Assembly: GCF_937616625.2 (NCBI RefSeq)
Contig: NC_065576.1
Coordinates: 36,234,628 to 36,298,627 of the forward strand
DNA: 64,000 nucleotides
Direction of reading: 5' to 3'
Origin: Mercurialis annua
Lineage: Eukaryota; Streptophyta; Magnoliopsida; Malpighiales; Euphorbiaceae
A model generated the notes under the pieces. The model was not told the DNA's origin, did not search any database, and saw only the letters and a program-made list of their open reading frames with translations. Positions 22,542 through 34,814 of this stretch are shown here, piece by piece. Both the position numbers and the translations under genes were made by a program. Positions within the stretch are counted from its first letter, which is position 1. Each line of letters starts with the position of its first letter.

Positions 22542-22907
22542 TCATGTAGGAGTTGTGAAAGATATCTCATCTTCCACCCGATTCGTCAAGGGTCCAAGAT
22601 ATGGTTTGCACCGGTGGCCATTAACTTTGAAAGTTTCACCCTTAGAATTCTCCAATTCCACCGCACCGTGATTCGCCACATTCCGGATTTTGAATGGGCC
22701 ACTCCAACGAGATTTCAATTTACCCGGAAACAACCGCAAACGTGAATTGTAAAGAAGTACAAATGAACCAACCTCAAAGATCTTTGGGGAGATGTGAGCA
22801 TCATGCCATCGCTTAGTTTTCTCCTTATAGAGCTTGGCGTTCTCATATGCCATGAAGCGAAATTCATCTAACTCATTCAATTGAAGTAACTGCTTCTCTC
22901 CCGCCTT
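22542..22907 (-). pseudogene. C-terminal end of integrase of element 2, downstream of an in-frame stop
   Basis: The frame continues that of the polyprotein after TAG 22908-22910. It encodes [12 protein letters not shown], the [20 protein letters not shown] segment and the C-terminal tail seen at 7890-8252 in element 1. There is no independent ATG. The stop would remove about 120 residues of the integrase C-terminal domain. Confidence 0.85.
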
Positions 22908-25900
22908 CTAGAAGTCAAAGTTCAACTTCTTAATAGCCCAATACGCTCTATGCTCAAGCTCTAGAGGAAGATGACACGCCTTCCCATAAACAATACGGAA
23001 TGGAGACATCCCAAGTGGAGTTTTGTAGGCCGTCCTATACGCCCACAATGCATCATCCAATTTCAAAGACCAATCTTTCCGGGATCCATTCACCGTCTTC
23101 TCGAGAATTTTTTTCAATTCACGGTTCGAAACCTCAACTTGGCCACTCGTTTGGGGGTGATAAGGTGTGGCGACCCGGTGATGCACATTGTACTTCCTCA
23201 TAAGAGCTTGAAATTGCCGATTGCAAAAATGCGAACCACCGTCACTAATAACCACTCTAGGAGTCCCAAACCGATTCACTAGCCGCTTAAGAAAACTCAA
23301 CACCACTTTAGCATCGTTAGTGGGCAAAGCCTCCGCTTCTACCCATTTTGAAACATAATCCACACATACCAAAATGTATTGGTTTTTGAATGATACCGAA
23401 AAAGGCCCCATGAAATCTATACGCCATACATCAAATATTTTCACTTCTTGAACCGAAGTCAAAGGCATCTCGTCTCTTTTTGAGATGTTGCCTACACGTT
23501 GACACCGATCACAATGGTCAACAAACTCTTTGGCATCACGAAATAAATTTGGCCAAAAGAACCCGCTCTCAAGCACTCTAGCGGCGGTTCTTGCCGAACC
23601 ATAATGTCCGGTCTCATGACATGAACTCAAAATGGGCATCATTTCCCCCAAGGACACACATCGTCTCAACATTCCATCCCCACATATTTTAAACAAGAAA
23701 GGTTCATCCCACAAGTACCTTTTAACATCGGATAAGAACTTCTTCCTTTTGTGGGATGTCAAGTCCGGAGGCATGACTCCCGATGAGAGGTAATTTGAAA
23801 AATCGGCATACCATGGTGTCTCCACTTCCCGAATCATCATAAGCGTTTCGTCCGGAAACCGCTCATTAATCTCCACACCAATAGGAATTGGTTCCGGATT
23901 ATCGAATCTCGAAAGGTGATCCGCTACCACATTCTCCGTACCTTTCTTGTCTCGGATTTCTACATCGAACTCTTGCATGATAAGAATCCATCGAATGAGC
24001 CTTGGCTTCGCATCTTGCTTAGTGAATAGATACCGTAAAGCGGCATGATCGGTGTATATGATGCATTTCGACCCAAGCAAATATTGTCTAAACTTGTCGA
24101 GAGCAAAGACAACTGCCAACATCTCCTTTTCGGTAGTGGCATAGTTGAGTTGTGCTCCCGCCATAGTTCTATTAGCGTAGTAGATCACATGCACTCGCTT
24201 GTCCTTTCTTTGCCCCAACACGCAACCCAATGCTTGGTCACTAGCATCACACATTAGCTCAAAAGGCAAAGTCCAATCCGGAGATGATATAATGGGAGCG
24301 GTCACTAGTGCCTCCTTTAACTTCTCAAAAGCATCTTGACATTCCCTTGTGAAGTCAAACGGCGCATCTTTGACTAGCAAACTTGTCAAAGGTCGTGCAA
24401 TAGACGAAAAATCCTTAATGAATCGCCGGTAAAAACCCGCGTGGCCCAAAAATGCCCGAACTCCTTTGACCGTAGCCGGAGCGACTAATTTTTCAATAAC
24501 CACCATCTTTGCCATATCCACTTCAATTCCCGCCTCCGATATCCTATGCCCGAGTACAATGCCTTCATCCACCATGAAATGGCATTTTTCCCAATTTTGC
24601 ACCAAATTCGCCTCCACACATCGTGCTAAAACCCGCCTTAGATTCGCTAAACAACCATCGAACGAATCGCCAAACACGGAAAAGTCATCCATGAACACCT
24701 CCATTATATCCTCAATCATGTCGTTGAAGATTGAGGTCATACATCTTTGGAATGTGGCGGGTGCGTTGCATAGTCCGAAGGGCATTCGCCGGTATGCAAA
24801 GGTACCGTAGGGGCATGTGAAGGTCGTCTTCTCTTGATCTTCCGGGAGGATTAATATTTGATTGTACCCGGAATACCCATCAAGGAAACAATAAAACTTG
24901 TGTCCCGCTACCCTTTCTAACATTTGATCGATAAATGGTAGCGGAAAATGATCTTTTCGGGTTACCTCATTGAGCTTCCGATAATCGATGCATACTCGCC
25001 AACCGGTTACCGTCCTTGTGGAGATTTGCTCTCCTTTTTCACTCTCCACCATTGTCATACCGCCCTTTTTAGGAACACATTGAATGGGACTAACCCACTC
25101 ACTATCCGAAATCGGATAGATTATTCCGGCGTCGAGGAGCTTGACGATCTCTTTGTGTACTACCTCCTTCATATTCGGATTTAGTCTTCGTTGCCTTTGA
25201 GCCGAATTCTTTGACTCGTCTTCGAGATTAATCTTATGCATCACAATTTGAGGACTTATTCCTCGAATGTCGGAGATTTGCCAACCCATTGCTAACATGT
25301 GCTCTTTCACCACTTGCACAACCTTCCTTTCTTGATCCTTAGAGAGCTTGTTTGAGATGATTATCGGCAAGGTCTCATTCTCCCCAACAAAAGTATACCG
25401 GAGGTGTGGCGGAAGCGACTTCATTTCAACCTTCGGGGGCAACTCCGAAGATGGTGGAGTCACACCATTGCCCTTGTTTAAACTTTCCGGCTTCGGTTCA
25501 TCCTCTCTAGTATATTCATCATCCCCCGACTCGGAATGAAACGAAACTTGAGAGATTTGTTGAGGATAAATTTCTACCCTCTTTGCTTCGTTCAACAATT
25601 GCACATTCTCCCGGAGTTGCTCTTCCACAATCTCATCAATCACATCAATTCTCATGCAATCCTCCTCCTCGATGGCATTCCGCATCACTCTCTTCATATC
25701 AAACTCCACACTTTCCTCATCAATTCTCAAGGTGAGCTTGTCGGCATGAACATCAATGAGAGCACGCCCAGTGTTCATAAAAGGGCGACCAAGAATCATA
25801 GGACATTCTTTATCTACCGCATAGTCTAAGATCACAAAATCCACCAGAAAGATGAATTTATCCACTTTAACGAGTACGTCTTCCACTATCCCATACGGCT

Positions 25901-28097
25901 TTTTGAGAGAGTGATCGGCAAGTTGCAATACCATCGAGGTGTGCTTTACCGGTTGATCACCAAACAAAGACCTAAAAAGAAACAATGGCATCAAATTAAT
26001 ACTCGCCCCAAGATCACACAAGCAATTTATAGCATTCATATTTCCTATAGTGCAAGGTATAGAAAAACTCCCTGGATCTTTAAGCTTTATCAGTAAGTTG
26101 CTTTGGATTATGGAACTACAATGTTCCGTGAGCGGTATTGTCCCACCTTGTTCCCAACTACGCTTGTTCATAATTATGTCTTTCAAGAATTTTGCATATT
26201 GGGGCATCTCCCGTAGTGCATCCGCCAAGCTTAGATTGATTTGCAATTTCTTGAAAATCTCAAGGAACTTGTGAAATTTTTCGTTTCCTTGAGCTTTCCT
26301 TAGCCGGCTTGGGAATGGAACTGGTGGTAAAAACGGTGGCGGCGGTGGTGGCCTCACATAGGGCTCTTCAACCTCGATGACCACTTCCTCACATTCCATT
26401 GGTAGTTCTTGGCTTGAGCTTGCTACATCAACAATCACTTGAGGTTCATCCTCCTCAACAACATGCTTCTTCCCATTGGCTTTCTCAAGGTTTCTCCCGC
26501 TTCGGAGCTCTACCGCTTTAACTTGCTCTCTAGGGTTGTTTTCCGTAGTGGATGGCAACCCTCCTTGAGGTCTTCCTTGAAGCGAAATCGCCATTTGAGA
26601 AATTTGAGTTTCCGAATGATGGATAGTAGAAGCTTGATTCTTCTCCCTTTGCTCCATTTTCTCTAACTTCTCTAGTACCTTGGAAAGCACATTTCCCTCA
26701 TCCGTATTCTTTTGTGGTTGGAATCCCGGAGGATGTTGAGGTCTACCACCATAGTTGTTTCCTTGCCCTTGATGGTTATGATAAGGGCCTTGATAAGGAC
26801 CTTGTTGTTGGGGCCTATTTCCTCCTTGGAAACTAGGACCCGCTTGTTGATTTGCTTGCACATTGCCTTGGCCCTCTTGATTCCTCCATCCGAAGTTAGG
26901 ATGGTTTCTCCACCCCGGATTATAGGTATTCGAGTAAGGATCATTCCCTTGGCGTTGACCTCCCACATAATTCACTTGTTCGCTCCAAGTTTGACCCGTG
27001 GCATAGCACTCATTACTTCCATGATTGAAATCTCCACAATGCTCACAACCTACTTGGACATATGCAACCGGAGCATTCCGTGGAGCCACTTGCTTCTTCA
27101 AGGCATCAACTTGACTTTGCAAAGAGGCATTCGTGGCTTTCATTGCTTCAAACTCCTTGGATTGGTCAAGTGTCATTAATGCCTTTTGAGCCGGTGGTCT
27201 TCTCCTTTCCGAGGACCAAGTGCTACTCACCATAGCCAATTTTTCAATCAACTCATTAGCCTCATCAAGCGTCTTTTGCATCAAAGAACCTCCCGCGGCC
27301 GAATCAATGGTAAATCTTGTAATCTCACCCAAACCATTATAAAATATTTGAAGCACATGCTCCCTTACAAGTCGATGATGAGGTACGTGCCTTTGGAGAT
27401 CCTTGAACCTCTCCCAAGTTTCATAGAGAGATTCCCCCTCATATTGGTAATAATCAATGATGTCCTTTGTCAAATTTGCGGTTCTCCCCATCGGAAAGTA
27501 CTTGTGAAGGAAAGCTTGAGCAAGATCCCGCCAATTGTGGATTGATGCATTAGGTAATGATCGAAGCCACAAGCTAGCCTTATCTCTTAGTGAGAATGGA
27601 AACATCCGAAGCTTGATTTGATCGGCGGTGACATTATGGAGCTTGAATGTGTCCAACACTCCCAAGAACTTGGCTATGTGTTCATTCGGATCCTCACTTG
27701 GTAACCCAAAGAATTGGCACCGATTCTCTAGGAGTTGAATCGTGCTAGGCTTGATTTCAAAAGTAGCCGCGGTGACCGGTCTTGCAAAGCACCCATAGGT
27801 GGCATTATCCACATCCGGGAGGAAGAAATCCCCCAAAGTTTTCCTTTGTGCTTGATGGCCTTGAACTTGAGGGTGATTGTCCCCTTGTTGCTCTTGCTGA
27901 TTTCTCTCATCGAGTGGAGGAGGCGGATGTTGCCTCACTCCATCGTCTTGAGGGTGATAATGCTCCTCCTCATAGTTATCATCCCCATGTTCCATGATAA
28001 CGGGTATATGATTCTCCCTTCTCACACTTCTTTCAAATCTCCCGAGGTTGTCTTGAAACGGTTCTAGCGGAAGATTGGCCCTTCGTGTATTGTGCAT
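22908..28097 (-). pseudogene. Gag-protease-RT-RNase H-integrase polyprotein of element 2 (1,729 codons)
   Basis: The frame starts at ATG 28097 ([14 protein letters not shown]). In order it shows a Gag core ([10 protein letters not shown]), a CCHC knuckle ([14 protein letters not shown]), protease DLGAS, RT with VCIDYRKLN and FMDD, RNase H ([11 protein letters not shown]), an integrase zinc region and D, D, E core motifs. Unlike element 1 it reads unbroken through the protease-RT junction and lacks the palindrome-coded Ser/Arg insert. The integrase zinc region is three residues shorter (CHETGHYG against [11 protein letters not shown]) and WGIDFMG reads WRIDFMG. TAG at 22908-22910 cuts off the integrase C terminus. 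The copy is therefore nearly complete but probably defective. Confidence 0.9.
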
Positions 28098-28248
28098 ACA
28101 CTATAGTCGATCTCCTACACAAACAACAACAAACAAACCACGCGTAAATCCGGAAAGAAGCAAAAACAACAAAAGTGATAAAAACAGAAAATAGAGCTAA
28201 CTCGACCGAACAATAACTAATTTCAATCAATCAATAAACACTCGTCAC

Positions 28249-28266
28249 TCCCCGGCAACGGCGCCA
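28249..28266 (-). promoter_or_regulatory. Primer binding site, tRNA-Asp type (element 2)
   Basis: This is the reverse complement of TGGCGCCGTTGCCGGGGA, six bases inside the 5' LTR boundary at 28273. It is identical to the site in element 1. Confidence 0.9.
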
Positions 28267-28272
28267 AAAACT

Positions 28273-29801
28273 TGTTGAGATAAAACCCAACTCGTAATAC
28301 TCGGTAAATACGAGATCGAACCCACAAGGAGTGAATTAGGAGCAATTGATGAGAATAAATTTTAGTTATGATTCAATTCGTTTAGCGAAACACAAATGGA
28401 TTGAAGTTCAAGCAAGATTAACAACTAAATAGACACTAAAAAACTAACAATTAAACTAACAATTCAAGCAACTATAATAATAACGGGTTTAATCAATAAG
28501 TAAAAGATGTCTAGGGGTTGAAATTATTCCTAGGTCATGCATACATAGTAATGGATGAATTGGTATCTAGCAAGGGCGGAGTTGTGCCTAGCGCACCGTT
28601 CCCGCTCTCTCGAGCCTCTAAGAACGACAAAATCAATAATCAAGTAATCAATTAATGCCTAACTCACTCTCGTGATACTAAACAAAACCAATTACCCAAC
28701 ATCAATTAATCAACAAACTCAAGGTCACCTGAATCCTAATCCACTCTCGTGGTATTACAATCTAGGCTTCTAATTCCAAAGTCTATTCACCCAACCATTT
28801 CTCAATGAGTCAAGCAAACACTAAATCATGCATTATATAGCTAAACTAACACAAGCATTAGAAACTAGAATTAGAACAAGCATTTAACCAATCAAACATA
28901 CCAATTAACACCACATGAAGGAAATCATCTCAACCCCCAAAAATGGGGGATTAGTTACACATACTAAGAGCTAAATTAACAAAATCATAAATGGAAGACA
29001 TGGTTAAAGAGTACTTACAAGAAGATGAAAAACCCACAAATAAGAGTTGCAATAGAAAATAAAACTTGTTCATCCAATAAAGCTTCAAAGATCTCAACAA
29101 TGGTGGAAATATAAAAATCTGGAAATTCTATTGAAGAAGAGAAGGACTAAAATTAGGGATTACTAAAATTAGGAGAAGATTCAAAAGTACACTAATAGAA
29201 TAAAGTCTAGGGAAAATCTCCTTAACCTAAAATAGAGGTAAGGTTCCTTTTATAGTACTTACAAAAGAAGGAAAAAGACAAACATTCTTTTACACATGTG
29301 TTCGGCCCAAAATAGCAAATTAATAAAGCCTTGTTGCATCTTGAAATCAGATTTCCCCTTTCCAGAAAGCCCAAGTTCGAATAGAGCTCCTTGGGCTAAA
29401 TGAGGAGCTCGATTCGAGCAACCATTTTCTGCTCCAGATCTCGATCTTCAAACCTTTGTAATTCGGTGTAGAAATGTCCGATTGAGTCGATTCTTGAACC
29501 GTTGGAAAGCTTAGGACGTCTACTTTAACTTTCATGAAGAACATGAGTTCATTTGAGGCCTATAGCTGCTCCAAATTGGTCAAATAGTGCACAGGGGTCA
29601 GCTTTTCAGATTTGCAAATGAGCTTCCGCATCGCTTTTGTCGTCTTTTCCAACTTTTGCACCAAAATGCTTCCGCAATGCTCCTAAGTACCTGAAATACT
29701 AAAACACGTAATAAGGCATTCGAAATACCATAAAACCGTGATAAAACATTAATAAAGCATGCGGAAACGACACTTTAGATAGGAGTAAAATACTCCTATC
29801 A
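28273..29801 (-). repeat. 5' LTR of Athila-like element 2
   Basis: It pairs with 16013-17542. The LTR 5' end (minus strand) begins with the same inverted repeat as element 1 (arms 29791-29799 and 29779-29787). The palindrome GCTCGATTCGAGC at 29407-29419 and a degenerate partner at 29375-29389 have centres 31 bp apart and lie about 380-430 bp from the LTR start. Confidence 0.93.
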
Positions 29802-30771
29802 ATATACTGAGATGAGTTTATACCACTATCTATATTTATTAAGTGGAAAACCTTTAAAACCGTTTAAAACATTTAATAACGATATTACGATTAATAGTTG
29901 GAACCCTAATCCACAATTATAAATAATAACATAATCCAACAGGTCTGGTCCCGAGAGCTGAGCTACACCGAGTTACCACTGACCACACTTATACCAGAGT
30001 CCCGAGAGCTGAGCTACACCGAGTTACTCTACTTGGTCCCGAGAGCTATGCTTACACCGAGTTACCACATTACCATAATTACCTTTCCCAGATCATTATC
30101 GGTGCGCACGCAGTCCTAATGATGCCCATTAGGTAGCATGTTCCAACTAGAAGGCATAATATAAAAACAGTTCGAAATATACGTACAGTATATATATTTA
30201 ATATTAAAATATCAATTTACTTAATAAATCGGTAAATAGTAAGTACAAACTCACAGCTTGCTAATCCACGTGAATACCGACAAGCAACTAATCCTGGTTC
30301 GCCTCTGGAGCACGAACAATAGACGGGTCTAGACAAATAGAATAATTATTAAAAACAGACCCTAACTCTAGAGAGTACTAGACACCACATAGAACTAGCA
30401 CAGATAACATGTCGGAATAAAACAAACCAAATTAACACAAAAATACCCAATAGGTAATAAAGCTCAAATAATACAAGTCTATTGAGTTCTCGCTTAAAAT
30501 CCAATTTATAAATATTATTTAATAATCTTTAAATAATAAATCATTTTCCAAATAGTGGGTTAGCCGAGTTATCATTAACTACCAAGCTAACCTCACTTGT
30601 CGGGTGACCCAAGTCTAACCCGACTCAAAACGTTTATCAAATATAAACCCGAGTTTATAAAATAACTCCATAAAATAATAAACCATTTTAAAAGCGGAAC
30701 TCAATAACTTCAATTTCAAGTAACCCAAGTTACACCCCAAAAGTCTAACCATATTAAGTTTATAAAAGTTC

Positions 30772-30852
30772 AGGGACTAAATTGTACTTTAGCCAATTAG
30801 GGACTAAACTGTACTTTTGCCAATTAGGGACTAAATTGTACTTTAGCCAATT
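30772..30852. repeat. 27-bp tandem repeat, three copies, in the solo LTR
   Basis: Three copies of a 27-base unit beginning AGGGACTAAATTGTACTTT lie head to tail (30772, 30799, 30826), the middle one with two changes. A looser fourth match lies near 30950. Confidence 0.9.
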
Positions 30853-31575
30853 TGATATCCAAAATCAATTTAATTGCTTTTATTTATATTTAAATCAAAA
30901 TATAAGATAACCAACCAACGATCCACTTAATTAAGTTATAAAATAAGTTTAGGGGCTAAATTGTAATTTAGCCAATTTCATGCCAAATTGATATTCTTAA
31001 TTAAATAGAATTACCCGAGTAATCATATTAGTTAAATTTATAATTAATTATCGTTTTCAATATTTAATTTGTAAATCAAAATAAAATCCAAGTTATTAGG
31101 TAAAATTAAACTTAAAGGATTTATTTTCTTTAAGCAAATAATTTGGTGGTTAAAGTGACTATTTAGCCATCATTTTCCCTTCAAAAAGGAAACAAACCCG
31201 CCAAGCATGATTCTCCATTTCCACCATTTCTAAACTAACCTCATGCTTTTAAATCAAGAATTCAACTCCTAAAACTTAATCAATTAATCAAGACTATAAT
31301 TAATCCATATCCTAAATCATAATCTAACAATACTCAATTCACAACCATAGTAACAGTGACGACGAAACAAGGAAACACGTTCATGGAGCCGAGGTTGAAT
31401 ACCATAACACCAAACCGAAACAAACGTTCTAATTAATTAATAACTAATATTACGGGCTATTCTCGATTACTGACATAACAAAATCACAGCCAAACAAGCA
31501 AATCCATTCGGCAGTAACATCAAATATCAAGAAAAGTGAAGGCATTTCTAAAACGGAAACCGTACGGCGAATGGA

Positions 31576-31643
31576 AACGAGGTCGATCAAGTACCGTTCA
31601 ACGAAAACGAGGTCGATCAAGTACCGTTCAACGAAAACGAGGT
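31576..31643. repeat. 30-bp tandem repeat, 2.3 copies, in the solo LTR
   Basis: A 30-base unit starting AACGAGGTCGATCAAG occurs at 31576 and 31606, with a partial third copy from 31636. It produces a repeated RYLIDLVFVE word in a minus-strand frame that I do not regard as a gene. Confidence 0.9.
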
Positions 31644-31939
31644 GGGGAATCAAGGTATATGAGTCTAGAACGTCTGAGATCAAACGGTTTTGATTTCGGT
31701 CTAGAAACGAGCAAGAGCGAATCAGAAAACCGAAAGACGTTTCAAAATGAAAACTGAAATTAAACGAAACTAGAAAACTTACCGAACAGCGATCTTTGGA
31801 GGATGATAACAGCTTCGATACTCAGCGAATGGACAAGAGGAAAACGGCTAGGGTTTATTTGCAGCGTGATGAAGGTTTTCTGTTTAGAAGTCGACTTTAA
31901 ATAACGAAAGGAAACGGGTCGAAAATGAGTGCAAAGTGG

Positions 31940-34814
31940 TGTCACGACCCATTTTCATGAATCGCAACCGGCGCTAGGGTATGGGTGATGTAGTACCGAA
32001 ACCCGTAGCTAGCCTTCCATATATCACATAAACACATAAACCTGCAGAAAACCAATGCTCGGGGGCAACCGAGACTTCAGCCTAAAACTAACAGTTATAA
32101 TATTCAACAGTTTATATAACATGCTTATTCAATCCCGAGCCTAAAATAGGTTTATCATCAACCAATGTAAATAATATAACATGCCAAAGCAATAAAACCA
32201 GTCGAACCAATCCGACAAAAATATAATAATAATAAAGACGTCTAGTTACTACTGCGGTCTAAGAATAAAACAGTTTATAGTTTTATTAAAAATAAAAGAA
32301 ACCTCCGAGGAAAAGTAAATGCGGAGATCACCAGACTCTCTCAGATCATAACCCTGGGGAAAATTGGGAAAACAACGGGGTCAGATATACTGAGATGAGT
32401 TTATACCACTATCTACATTTATTCAGTGGAAACCCTTTGAAACCGTTTAAAACGTTTAAATACGATATTACGAATAATAGTTGGAACCCTAATCCACAAT
32501 TCTAAATAATAAACATAATCCAATAGGTCTGGTCCCGAGAGCTGAGCTACACCGAGTTACCACTGACCACACTTATTCCAGAGTCCCGAGAGCTGAGCTA
32601 CACCGAGTTACTCTACTTGGTCCCGAGAGCTATGCTCACACCGAGTTACCACATTACCATAATTACCTTTCCCAGATCATTACCGGTGCGCACGCAGTCC
32701 TAATGATGCCCATTAGGTAGCATGTTCCAACTAGAAGTCATAATATAAAAACAGTTCGAAATATACGTACAATATATATATTTAATATTAAAATAACAAT
32801 TTACTTAATAAAGCGGTAAATAGTAAGCACAAACTCACTGCTTGCTTGTCCACGTGAAACTTGGCAAACAGCTAACCCTGCGTAGACTCCGAAGCACGAG
32901 CAGTGGACGGGTCTAAAACATATATAAGTCAAAATCCGAACAATCCCTAACTCTAAGAATACTAAACTCCACATAGGACTAGCATCTTGAACACAACTAA
33001 AGTACAACCCAAGTAAGATAAACATCCATGTACCAAACAAACCAAAGAATTCATATCATTCACTTTAAACAATTTAGGCAAGTTAGCTTAGATGAGTTCT
33101 TATCCTTAAAAGCAAAACAGACATCCTTTCCATAACTTAAATAGTTCTTTAAAACCAAAGAATTTTCCAAAGTAGTGTGTTAGCCTTAACTGCAGTATAG
33201 CTCAACACAACAAGTCGGGCGACCCAAGTCTATCCCGACCCAACCATAAGCCAAAGTGAAAACCAGAGTTTAAAACCAATCCTTAAATAAAACCAAAGTC
33301 ATTTGAAAGTAAGAACTCAATCCCTAGCTTAACAATGCCAACCTTAAAAGCAATAAGCCACATAGCTTGCCAACACTTGGCAAGTTTCACCCAAAGTATA
33401 CATCACTTAAAAATGTCACCTTAAATGAAATCAATTGGATTTAAACACCTTTTAAAGGTTTAAACTTAAATCTGAAATATTAACTTATACATAACACCTT
33501 TGTAAAATTGACCATGACTTATATACCATTTCAACCATCGATTACCAAACAACATAAGATAAAACTAACATTTTATAAATGTCCAAAATAGTTTATAAAA
33601 CGTATTTACATCCATTAACAAGTTGATCAAAACCAATATTAAGGCAAAGCACTCAAATAATCAAATTTGGCAATTTGCCGAAAATTGCCTAAACTAGCCA
33701 AACGATTCAAAATCAACAATCGATGAACCAAAGTATGTTACTACTGATTTAAAAACATCAAAACATCATATATAAAATATTAGATCAGTAGGTATAGCAT
33801 TTGAAAACCAATTTGCAATCGTAGCGTTTAACTTCCGTAAAATTGTCAATTTCGCAAATCGTAGAGATTTTTACAACATAGATCAAACCCAAATCTCACT
33901 TCAAGATCCTAACTCATAAGATCATTAGCTATTGTAGTATAACCACATAATATCCCAATAACTCAGATTCAACACTTTAACAAATCACTAAACGAATCAA
34001 TTTCATACAAACCTAGAATTAGCCAATTCGTTGTTTAAATCATGCAAATCCAATTCCAATCATGATACATCATATTATAATCATATTAAACTCCATTTAA
34101 AACATAATATTCAAATCATAAATCTCAGACCATTAATCATAAAGTTCCAAACTCCAAAACACCCTAAATCATGCAATTCTACGCAAAACACAAGACAACG
34201 ATTCACCAATACATAAGAGATGGAAATAATTACCTTAGAATGGAGAATAACAAGATTATATAAGTATTAAACCCTAGGTAAGGGTCTGGACCAGAAGCAA
34301 CAAGAGTCACAATCACACCAACGAAGAACACCACAAGCAAAGCGCGTAGAAATCGCAAAACGGATAAACAATCACCAATCAATTGTTAAAAACCATCAAG
34401 GATCATAAAGGAATGCTAAAAATAGGGTTTATCTGAGTGTAGGGTCGCATTAGGTCTGATAGGATGAAAAAGGGTTGAAAGAATCGAGTTAAGGAGCTAT
34501 TTATAACAAAACAGCGAACCCTACAGTGCCGCGTCGCGCCCGAGATGACTGAATCGCGCCCGTGATGGTGTATCACGACCGTGATGCTCCTGTCACGCCC
34601 GTGATACACCCCCTGCTTCCAAAATTATTGATTTTCTGGGCCTTAAGCCCAAGGTCGATCCACACGGCCCGAACCACACTCAAAACAAGCCCAAACATCG
34701 AAATAACTATTGTGCAACCTAAACCAAAGTTCCAAGGAACTAAACCACCAAACATTAACCCAAAACACATTGAAAAACTCATCGTAACAAGCCGAAAAAA
34801 TACGGGGTGTTACA
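31940..34814 (-). repeat. 3' LTR of the non-autonomous chromovirus-type element
   Basis: It matches 39202-42076 at an offset of 7,262 bp. It carries the three-unit CCCGAGAGCT...CGAGTTACC array at 32526-32650 and four imperfect palindromes at 34533-34605. The open frames inside recur only because the LTR is duplicated and look unlike proteins. Confidence 0.95.

Larger units (their letters stand above)
16013..29801 (-). mobile_element. Athila-like Ty3/gypsy LTR retrotransposon 2 (13.8 kb, nested)
   Basis: LTRs of 1,530 and 1,529 bp lie at 16013-17542 and 28273-29801, with target duplication ATATA at 16008-16012 and 29802-29806. Read on the minus strand the order is LTR, Asp-type PBS, gag-pol, spacer with palindromes, third ORF, long 3' region, PPT, LTR. 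I counted roughly two dozen LTR differences, so it is clearly older than element 1. In-frame stops interrupt pol (22908-22910) and ORF3 (21798-21800). A 1.26-kb LTR fragment lies inside it (19082-20345). Confidence 0.93.
29802..31939 (-). mobile_element. Solo chromovirus-type LTR, segment 2
   Basis: The segment continues the solo LTR after element 2 and starts with the duplicated ATATA. It has the same order of landmarks as the LTR at 31940: ACTGAGATGAGTTTATACC, then three CCCGAGAGCT/CGAGTTACC repeats (29948-30066). It then diverges and contains two private tandem repeats. No gene is supported. It stops at AGTGG (31935-31939), where the next element inserted. Confidence 0.88.

Noticed and set aside
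32541..32560. tRNA-like box A word (TAGCTCAG on the minus strand) in the stem-loop repeats
   Set aside because: There is no box B, acceptor stem or TATA-less pol III architecture, and three copies sit inside an LTR repeat.
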